Shown here: positions 6,742 to 12,377 of the stretch, piece by piece
Numbering within the stretch: position 1 is the stretch's first letter
How the letters are laid out: every line of letters starts with the position of its first letter
NCBI GenBank assembly: GCA_937967535.1
Contig: CALCMV010000289.1
Coordinates: 1-12,377, forward strand
Direction: 5' to 3'
DNA length: 12,377 nt
Source of the DNA: an uncultured Saprospiraceae bacterium
Lineage (GTDB): Bacteria > Bacteroidota > Bacteroidia > Chitinophagales > Saprospiraceae
Notes under the pieces: generated by a model
Seen by the model: only the letters and a program-made list of their open reading frames with translations
Told to the model about the DNA's origin: nothing
The model's database searches: none
Program-made: the position numbers and the translations under genes

Positions 6742-6841
6742 ACAATTCCTCAACACCCTCATCCAAAAGAAAGACAAGGATAAAAAAGACTCACCTTTAC
6801 AAGAAGTCAAAACATGGATTATCGAAAAATTAGAAGGCTGA
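6734..6841 (+). CDS. 35-aa hypothetical protein overlapping the ATPase stop
   Basis: The ORF begins MIEQFLNTLIQKKDKDKKDS, ends with IIEKLEG and has 35 residues. Its ATG lies 5 nt before the ATPase TGA (ATGATTGA, 8-nt overlap), an arrangement typical of translational coupling. The peptide is charged, with two amphipathic stretches around a Lys/Asp-rich middle, and has no signal peptide or membrane segment. I recognise no family. It may be a genuine small partner of the ATPase, the start of a gene whose remainder is lost, or a chance ORF. Confidence 0.45.
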   Translation: MIEQFLNTLIQKKDKDKKDSPLQEVKTWIIEKLEG

Positions 6842-6844
6842 CAC

Positions 6845-6868
6845 ATTTACACATCTATTCATCTACTC
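6845..6868 (-). repeat. Octanucleotide tandem repeat (GARTARAT-like), 3 units
   Basis: On the plus strand the units are ATTTACAC, ATCTATTC and ATCTACTC; on the minus strand they read GAGTAGAT, GAATAGAT and GTGTAAAT. They fill the 31-nt gap between the convergent small ORF and HD gene. The unit resembles the octamer array at 12209-12232. Confidence 0.4.
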
Positions 6869-6872
6869 ATTC

Positions 6873-7412
6873 TCACAATCCCAACTCCCCCTCATGTACC
6901 TGCAACACCTCAATAATAAAATTGATATGCTCCGTAAAATCCACGCCCATCATTTCCACACCTGCCATTACCTCGTCGCGCTCCACACCTGCTGCAAATT
7001 TTGGATTTTTAAACTTTTTCTTCACTGATTTCGCACTCAAACCCTCCAATTTCGTCGGGCGAATCTGTGCGGCAGCGATAATAAAGCCCGTCAATTCGTC
7101 ACAAGCAAGTAGGGCTTTGTCGAGTAGCGTATTGTACGGAACATTCCATTTCGTGTAGTGTGCGGAGATAGCATGTGCGATTTTTTCCTCGCCCATATCG
7201 CGCATTTTCTGTACGATAATATTCGGATGTTCTGTGGGATATTTTTCATAATCTGCATCGTGTAATATACCTGTAATATACCATTCGTCAGGGTCTTCGC
7301 CGAGCTTATTGGCGTAGGCTTCCATGACCATACCTACCGTCAGACAGTGGCGGTGCAGACTCGGATTTTCTATCATTTCATCCAATATGGCGCGGGCTTT
7401 TATTCTATCCAT
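6873..7412 (-). CDS. HD-superfamily hydrolase (COG2316-like)
   Basis: This is a predicted cytoplasmic metal-dependent phosphohydrolase of 179 residues; the substrate is unknown. HD-domain residues are visible: His22 in HRHCLTVG, the His51-Asp52 pair in GILHDADYEKYP, His62, His80 and His85 (AHAISAHY), and Asp105 in ACDELTGFI. The tail KSVKKKFKNPKFAAGVERDE and the ACDELTG segment are characteristic of the COG2316 group, which matches in length and lacks GGDEF or other signalling domains. The gene runs against its neighbour, with only 31 nt between the two stop codons, and its start faces the large AT-rich gap. No Shine-Dalgarno is seen before the ATG, as is usual in this phylum. The ATG at 7412 fits the family N-terminus. 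Confidence 0.88.
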   Translation of the reverse strand: MDRIKARAILDEMIENPSLHRHCLTVGMVMEAYANKLGEDPDEWYITGILHDADYEKYPTEHPNIIVQKMRDMGEEKIAHAISAHYTKWNVPYNTLLDKALLACDELTGFIIAAAQIRPTKLEGLSAKSVKKKFKNPKFAAGVERDEVMAGVEMMGVDFTEHINFIIEVLQVHEGELGL

Positions 7413-7478
7413 TTAAATTAATTTATTTTTATAAGCGCAGTTTTGGGGATTTTTAAAGAAAAAAATTAAATTATAAAT

Positions 7479-7493
7479 AATTGATAATCAGTT
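7479..7493. promoter_or_regulatory. Palindromic 15-mer AATTGATAATCAGTT, copy 2 of 3
   Basis: It is the near reverse complement of the copy at 65-79 (14 of 15 bases). It lies 67 nt upstream of the HD gene start on the minus strand. The extension TTACTTA follows it, as in copy 1. The role is unknown. Confidence 0.35.
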
Positions 7494-8059
7494 ACTTAAT
7501 TAATATTTAAAAAGTATTATTTATTATACTAAAAAACCAAACTAATTCTATTCTAATGTATGTTAATAATTTTTTGCCATCAAATATTTCTTGATTTTAC
7601 AGAAATAAGGGCATTTTTAAATTATTTTATGATAAAAAATATTTATAAATAATTAATTTTTAGTGATAAATAAATTATAAAATAATTTTACTTAATTAAA
7701 AAACGACTACACTTCAATGCGACCATTTTTTTATTGACAAACAAATAATTTATAGTTTTTATAAAAAAACATAATATAATTTTCATTTAAAAATAAAATA
7801 ATTCACATATTATTTTTCACAAAAAAACTCTAAAACATATTATCACATTCAAAACATTGACCCATTCAAAATGAACTCATTATTCTCATAGAACACCTTT
7901 TTTTACATATCGTCGTGCAAATCCCCGTCACAAATATCCGCAAATCCCGTAAGCGTTCTCGCCTGTTCAACAATATTTTGGGAACAAATCCAATAACCTG
8001 CGTACTACTTTCTACTTAAAAAAAAGGGTCAAAAGATAGACCGCCTTGTTGCCAAGTAT

Positions 8060-8084
8060 CAGATAATTCATTTTTCATTATCTG
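8060..8084 (+). promoter_or_regulatory. Hairpin in the protease leader region
   Basis: CAGATAAT (8060-8067) and ATTATCTG (8077-8084) form a perfect 8-bp stem with a 9-nt loop, 55 nt before the protease ATG. It could be a leader hairpin or an operator for a dimeric regulator. Nothing else supports a function. Confidence 0.3.
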
Positions 8085-8120
8085 ACTTCTTACAATGAAA
8101 TGGTCTGACTTCTGACTTCT
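8081..8120 (+). repeat. TCTGACTTCT direct repeats, 7-nt unit TCTGACT
   Basis: TCTGACTTCT occurs at 8081-8090, 8104-8113 and 8111-8120. The last two overlap as a tandem array with the 7-nt unit TCTGACT. The array ends 19 nt before the protease start codon, so copy-number change would alter leader spacing. Confidence 0.5.
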
Positions 8121-8139
8121 ACACAAAAAGCAACTAAAC

Positions 8140-11100
8140 ATGAGAGCAACATTCATCTGGATGCTGACTTTTGCTGTGGTAGTCACGACTTCATCATTTG
8201 CACAAGTTAGTAAAGAGAATTACAAAGTACAACTTAAATCAACTAATTTTACGCCTGCCGAATCCCTTTCCGATTTTGTAGAGCAGCCTCAAAAACTACA
8301 AGATGTATTATTCGAAGACGAATATTATGTCGTTCTGCAATTCAAAAATTTACCTAAACGATATACCCGCAATCAACTCGCCAAAGCGGGTATCCGATTG
8401 CTTTCTTACTTAGGCGCAAATGCCTATCAAGCCGCCGTTTCACAAGATATTACAAGAGAAAAAATAAGTACAAGCGACCTTCGCGCATGGACAAAAATGC
8501 CCATAGAAAGTAAGATGTCGGCTGCTCTTTGCGAAGGTGATTTGCCGCAGTGGGCTACTCCGGTTGCCGACAAAATTGACCTGAACCTCATTCTTCACGA
8601 TGAGGCGACAAACACCATCCGAAACCATCTGGAAAGTATAGACTGTAAATTGCTCGGCAAATCACTCAACAATCCCCGCCACCTTGAAGTCCGCGCTGAT
8701 ATTGAGCAGATTATGACATTGGCAGACTTGCCTTTCGTAGCATATGTAGAGCCTGTCAAAGCACCCGATGTAAAGCTCAATCACTATGGCGTTCCTGCCA
8801 TAGGCATCCATCCGGTACGCGCAGGATTTTTGGGCAATCAACAATTGACCGGTGCAGGTGTGCTGATTGGTATTGGCGATGGTGGTTATGTAGACAATCA
8901 CGCCGATTTTGAGCATCGTGTGACCAACGAAACAAACCTCGACATCTGGGGTTCACACCAATATCACGTAGCAGGCATTACTGCCGGAACGGGCAATATT
9001 GACCCCTGGCACAGAGGGATTGCTTACAACTCCATGTTGCTGATGGAAATCACCAGCAGTATCATTGTCAAAGCATCCACTTATCATGCACAGGGTATGG
9101 TGGCAACCAATAATTCTTACGGTCCGTCGAGTTTTAATTGTGCTACTGCCGGAGAGTATAATGCAACGAGCCAAACTATTGACCAGCATATGCTCGATAT
9201 GCCCGAACTGATGCACATCGTTGCTGCCGGCAATAGCAGTTCGCTGAGTTGTCCCGATTATCCGCCGGGTTTTAATACGGTATTAAGAAGTTATTCGAGC
9301 AATAAAAACGGACTGACCGTTGGGGCAACCTCGCACAGAGGGCTAACAACGGGATTTGGTAGTCGCGGACCGGTGCAAGACGGACGACTCAAGCCGGACA
9401 TTGCTGCACCCGGAAAAAGTATTCGTTCTAATGGCAACAACAATGATTATGTACAGATTAGCGGCAGTAGTATGGCTGCTCCGGCGGTAGCAGGTGCCTG
9501 GGCTTTGATGGTCGAAGCCTACCGCAAACAATTCAATACCAACCCGCAGGCAGCACTACTCAAAGCCTATTTGATGAATACGACAAATGATATTGGCAAT
9601 CCCGGACCGGATTATACTTTTGGGTATGGAATGCCTGATGTGTCGCGGGCAGTAGAGGCTTTGCGCGAAGAGCGTTTTTTCCAAGAAAATATTTCAAACG
9701 GACAATATGATGAATACACAATAAACGTCCCGACCAATGCCGCCGAAGTGCGCGTGATGCTATACTGGCATGATAAAGAAGGAGTTCAGGGTGCAGCAAA
9801 AGCACTCGTAAATAATCTCCAACTCACCGTCACTGCTCCCAATGAAATCGTTTATCATCCTTGGATACTCGACCCCACTCCTACAAATGTTGATAATGAT
9901 GCCATACGCGGTTTAGATGATTTGAATAATGTAGAACAAGTTACCTTTAGCAAAGATGTACCCGGCGAAGTGCTGCCCGGCACTTACACCATTCGCGTTA
10001 CAGGGCTGGAAGTACCCGAAGGTCCGCAAGAATATTTTGTGGTATATGAGGTGATTACTAACGGAGTTGAATTGGTATATCCTGTTGGTGGCGAGACATT
10101 TATGCCGGGAGCGCGGGAATTTTTCCGTTGGAACGCCGCCGGTCCGGGCAAAAATGATGTCAAGGTACACTACTCTCTCAATGATGGTATTACATGGAAA
10201 GAAATACCAACCAATGCCGGGCATGTAAAGGCAGGTTATGTTGACTTTACATTCCCTGAAAATATACAACATACCAATCATGGTCGTGTCAAAATCACCA
10301 CAAATGGCGGCAACTCATCGGTGACGAATGAATATCCCTTTACCATCATGCAACAGCCTGTGCTTGAAGAACCGCAGTCTTGCAATGGAAAAATTTACCT
10401 AAATTGGAGTGATGTAAAAGGTGCGGCTTCTTACGAAGTGATGCGATTAGATACCTTTATGAAGCCCTTTGCAGTCACAAATGCTACCGGTTTTATTATT
10501 GATAATCAAGCACCATCCGGCGAAGAATGGTATAGTGTACGTCCCATTAGCAGCACCAATCATCGCGGTTACAGAGCCATTGCAAAAAGAGCAATTAGCG
10601 ATAATGTGCCTTGCAATAGCTTTAGCGATATGCGCGTCAAACGCATCATTTCGCCCGTATCTGCCGTAGGGCGCGAATTTACCAATAGCTCACATTCGCC
10701 CAATCAATTAATTACCGTAGAGTTGGAAAATAAAGGCAATACCGCCGCGAGCAATTTTGATGTTTCATTTGCTTTGAATGGTCTGACGCTCGTTACCGAA
10801 CGGTTCAACGGCACGATTCAGCCCGGCGAATTGGAAGAATTTACTTTTGGTTTTGCAAAAGATTTTACCGCAACGGGCATACACAAACTAACAGCAACAA
10901 CTTCTCTGCCAAGCGATGCCAATACGACGAATGATGCTGTACCCGAAGCAGTCACTTTGTTGCAACTTTGCAACCCGCCCGTCACTGCCCCCATTCAAGT
11001 TGCCGAAGATTTTGACAACCTTGAAGCCGATGTGATTCAGCAAAATAAAATGGGCGTTGGTGCTTTGCCATTCCTTGATTTTCAAAGTAGCAATCCGAAT

Positions 11101-12150
11101 GGAGAATTGGTGATTGGAGATGATTTTGCCCTTGCAGGCAAAGCCCTTACACTCAATAATGTAGCTGATGGAATTGAGGCAGTCAATGAATTAATCATCA
11201 CAAAAAATCTATCGAATTTCAGTTTGCGAGGTGCAGGTGGAAAGATTCCGATACAGACACTCTTCCTTTCATTTCAATATAGAAACCACGAACAAGAATC
11301 GAACCCTGATAATCGCGTTTTTGTGCGTGGTAATGAAAATAATGCTTGGGTTTCGGTCTACAATTTGGATTTGGAATCTGCTTTGAATGAAAGTCTTTTT
11401 GCACAAACGGGTTCTATCAATATCGCCACGATACTCCTAAATGCAGGTCAGGATATTTCCGAAAGTTTTCAGATAAAATTCAGTCAATCAGGCATATCAA
11501 GTGCCGACGACCCATTCAATGGCGATGGCTTTACTTTTGACAATATTCGACTGGAAGAAAGTATTGAACTGCCTGTCGAATTGCTGCATTTTGAAGCAAA
11601 AAAAGCAGCCAACGAGCGCGATGTTATCGTTTCATGGCGCACATTGACCGAGACAAATAATGAGTATTTTGTATTGGAAATGGCAGAAGAGAATATAAAC
11701 GGGCAAATAGATGCTTTCGACGAAATATATCGCGTAAATGGCGCGGGCACGACGATTTTTCCGCAAAATTATGAGTATATAGACAATAAACCAAATAAAA
11801 TGTCAACACGCTACTATCGCCTCAAACAAATTGATTTTGATGGTGCGTATGCCTATTCGGAAATCAAAGCCGTCAATTTCGATGATGACGGTGCAGTTAT
11901 CAATGTTCACCCTGTTCCATTCAAAGAGGAAGTACATGTTACAGTGAAAAGCAGACCGGGCGCGTCACTCACTATTCGCGTGTCGGATATGTCAGGTCGT
12001 ATTATCCGGCAGCAACAATTGGTGCTTCAAACTGAAGGCATCCACAAAGAAACTATTGATATGAATGAAGCACTTCCTTCGGGTGTCTATCTGATGGAGG
12101 TCAATATGGACGGACTTAGAGCGAATAAAAAAATTATCAAGCAAGAGTAA
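8140..12150 (+). CDS. Secreted multidomain subtilase (S8, Kp43-like) with T9SS sorting domain
   Basis: This is an extracellular or surface serine protease of 1336 residues. Residues 1-21 are a signal peptide ending SSFA. A propeptide-like region runs to about 235. The S8 catalytic domain (about 237-510) has Asp247 (GIGDGG), His276 (YHVAGITAG), oxyanion Asn365 (AAGNS) and Ser444 (GSSMAAP), so it should be active. Residues about 518-640 match the C-terminal beta-barrel of Kp43-type subtilases (LYWHDKEG, ALVNNLQL, LNNVEQV, PEGPQEYF). Next come an Ig-like module (LVYPVGGETF, 645-737), an FN3-like module (about 741-825), a CARDB-like domain (830-940) and a jelly-roll-like region ending NGDGFTFDNI (950-1140). 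The tail has WRTLTETNN, YYRLKQIDFDG and a T9SS type A domain (INVHPVPF, 1254-1336). It stands alone transcriptionally. Substrates are unknown; nutrient proteolysis is likely. The ATG is set by the signal peptide. Confidence 0.93.
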   Translation: MRATFIWMLTFAVVVTTSSFAQVSKENYKVQLKSTNFTPAESLSDFVEQPQKLQDVLFEDEYYVVLQFKNLPKRYTRNQLAKAGIRLLSYLGANAYQAAVSQDITREKISTSDLRAWTKMPIESKMSAALCEGDLPQWATPVADKIDLNLILHDEATNTIRNHLESIDCKLLGKSLNNPRHLEVRADIEQIMTLADLPFVAYVEPVKAPDVKLNHYGVPAIGIHPVRAGFLGNQQLTGAGVLIGIGDGGYVDNHADFEHRVTNETNLDIWGSHQYHVAGITAGTGNIDPWHRGIAYNSMLLMEITSSIIVKASTYHAQGMVATNNSYGPSSFNCATAGEYNATSQTIDQHMLDMPELMHIVAAGNSSSLSCPDYPPGFNTVLRSYSSNKNGLTVGATSHRGLTTGFGSRGPVQDGRLKPDIAAPGKSIRSNGNNNDYVQISGSSMAAPAVAGAWALMVEAYRKQFNTNPQAALLKAYLMNTTNDIGNPGPDYTFGYGMPDVSRAVEALREERFFQENISNGQYDEYTINVPTNAAEVRVMLYWHDKEGVQGAAKALVNNLQLTVTAPNEIVYHPWILDPTPTNVDNDAIRGLDDLNNVEQVTFSKDVPGEVLPGTYTIRVTGLEVPEGPQEYFVVYEVITNGVELVYPVGGETFMPGAREFFRWNAAGPGKNDVKVHYSLNDGITWKEIPTNAGHVKAGYVDFTFPENIQHTNHGRVKITTNGGNSSVTNEYPFTIMQQPVLEEPQSCNGKIYLNWSDVKGAASYEVMRLDTFMKPFAVTNATGFIIDNQAPSGEEWYSVRPISSTNHRGYRAIAKRAISDNVPCNSFSDMRVKRIISPVSAVGREFTNSSHSPNQLITVELENKGNTAASNFDVSFALNGLTLVTERFNGTIQPGELEEFTFGFAKDFTATGIHKLTATTSLPSDANTTNDAVPEAVTLLQLCNPPVTAPIQVAEDFDNLEADVIQQNKMGVGALPFLDFQSSNPNGELVIGDDFALAGKALTLNNVADGIEAVNELIITKNLSNFSLRGAGGKIPIQTLFLSFQYRNHEQESNPDNRVFVRGNENNAWVSVYNLDLESALNESLFAQTGSINIATILLNAGQDISESFQIKFSQSGISSADDPFNGDGFTFDNIRLEESIELPVELLHFEAKKAANERDVIVSWRTLTETNNEYFVLEMAEENINGQIDAFDEIYRVNGAGTTIFPQNYEYIDNKPNKMSTRYYRLKQIDFDGAYAYSEIKAVNFDDDGAVINVHPVPFKEEVHVTVKSRPGASLTIRVSDMSGRIIRQQQLVLQTEGIHKETIDMNEALPSGVYLMEVNMDGLRANKKIIKQE

Positions 12151-12208
12151 ACTCTTCTTTAACTTTAGTATCTACATTTTTAACTCTTGCGCGTTTTTGG
12201 CAAAAGAT

Positions 12209-12232
12209 GAGTAAATGAATAAATGAGTAAAT
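12209..12232 (+). repeat. Octanucleotide tandem repeat GAGTAAAT/GAATAAAT, 3 units
   Basis: GAGTAAAT, GAATAAAT and GAGTAAAT are contiguous. They lie 59 nt after the protease stop. The unit is close to the array at 6845-6868 read on its minus strand. Confidence 0.55.
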
Positions 12233-12286
12233 TTGAAATGAAATAATGTTTTAATGAATCAATAAGAGCATGTTTGGAATTTTTCA

Positions 12287-12301
12287 AACTGATAATCAAT
12301 C
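12287..12301. promoter_or_regulatory. Palindromic 15-mer AACTGATAATCAATC, copy 3 of 3
   Basis: It matches copy 1 (65-79) at 14 of 15 positions and overlaps the following 20-nt palindrome by 3 nt. The role is unknown. Confidence 0.3.
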
Positions 12302-12318
12302 CCGATAGCTATCGGGAT
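12299..12318. repeat. Perfect 20-nt palindrome ATCCCGATAGCTATCGGGAT
   Basis: The two 10-nt arms are exact reverse complements without a loop. CCCGATAGCTATCGGG is, from general knowledge, a frequent dispersed palindrome in Bacteroidota genomes. It is 149 nt past the protease stop and has no U-tract, so a terminator role is uncertain. Confidence 0.65.
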
Positions 12319-12377
12319 GGTTTTGGCGAAATATCGGAGAAGGAGTTTATCGAGATAAGTGACTGATTCGATATGAA

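Larger units (their letters stand above)
7413..8139. other. Long AT-rich intergenic region with a GC-richer block
   Basis: No gene is supported in these 727 nt. The first part, to about 7900, is extremely AT-rich with many short A/T inverted repeats, which are expected by chance at this composition. From about 7909 to 8010 the composition becomes mixed, with the near repeats GCAAATCCCCGT (7917-7928) and GCAAATCCCGT (7940-7950). One plus-strand frame there is open for about 50 codons without ATG. The last 100 nt carry a hairpin and TCTGACTTCT repeats before the protease start. Promoters for the divergent HD and protease genes must lie here, but I see no clear match to the TAnnTTTG element of the phylum. 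Confidence 0.6.
12151..12377. other. Intergenic tail region
   Basis: No gene is supported. The region holds the octamer array (12209-12232), the third copy of the palindromic 15-mer and a 20-nt palindrome. An ATG at 12373-12375 is cut by the window end and could start another gene, but nothing can be said about it. Confidence 0.5.

Noticed and set aside
5746..6841. ATPase plus small ORF as a phage-defence operon
   Set aside because: There is no nuclease, TOPRIM or other effector nearby and no other defence genes; the context is ordinary envelope genes.
6814..7158. Plus-strand ORF opposite the HD gene
   Set aside because: It is antisense to a clear COG2316-like protein and is Ser/Thr-rich without a motif.
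7619..7688. 12-bp inverted repeat AAATTATTTTAT/ATAAAATAATTT with a 46-nt spacer
   Set aside because: It consists only of A and T in very AT-rich DNA, so chance occurrence is likely.
7734..7759. TTGACA-like and TATAGTTTT elements as a protease promoter
   Set aside because: The spacing (14 nt) and sequence fit neither the usual -35/-10 pattern nor the TAnnTTTG pattern, and the site is about 380 nt from the start codon.

Overview
The window looks like a chromosomal segment of a member of the Bacteroidota, possibly a Saprospiria- or Chitinophagia-like lineage, although the sequence cannot settle rank below phylum. Evidence: two large secreted proteins end in a type IX secretion system (T9SS) type A sorting domain, preceded by the WRTxTExNN and YYRLKQxDFDG linker typical of this phylum. 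There is also a TolB-propeller/OmpA cell-envelope protein of a Bacteroidota type. Intergenic DNA is very AT-rich and obvious Shine-Dalgarno sequences are lacking. No T9SS machinery, tRNA, rRNA, CRISPR array or intact mobile element is visible.

Layout. 116-2386 (+) is a leucine-rich-repeat cell-surface protein with a T9SS tail; its 5' end lacks a start codon and a signal-peptide core. 2386-2453 is a pair of REP-like hairpins inside one 24-bp inverted repeat. 2458-2712 is the broken N-terminal part of a REP-associated tyrosine transposase (RAYT), with a TGA where the family has Trp and no catalytic half. 2760-5612 (+) is a 950-aa exported protein: beta-propeller, charged repeats, about 157 residues with a hydrophobic residue at every fourth position, then an OmpA peptidoglycan-binding domain. 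5669-5728 is a perfect 60-nt palindrome. 5746-6741 (+) is an AAA ATPase overlapping a 35-codon ORF (6734-6841). 6873-7412 (-) is an HD-superfamily hydrolase of the COG2316 type. 7413-8139 is a long AT-rich gap. 8140-12150 (+) is a 1336-aa multidomain secreted subtilase with a T9SS tail. 12151-12377 is intergenic with repeats and a 20-nt palindrome.

The genes do not form one pathway. The shared theme is the envelope: two T9SS surface or secreted proteins and one protein that probably links the outer membrane or periplasm to peptidoglycan. The ATPase with its small ORF, and the HD protein, are cytoplasmic and converge tail to tail. The second theme is repeat DNA: REP-like palindromes beside a dead RAYT, three heptanucleotide arrays, two related octanucleotide arrays at gene 3' ends, and three copies of a palindromic 15-mer.

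The observations most worth following are the strict tetrad helix in the OmpA-family protein, the RAYT remnant next to its apparent REP pair, and the start-less surface protein. I found no convincing new defence or biosynthetic system.
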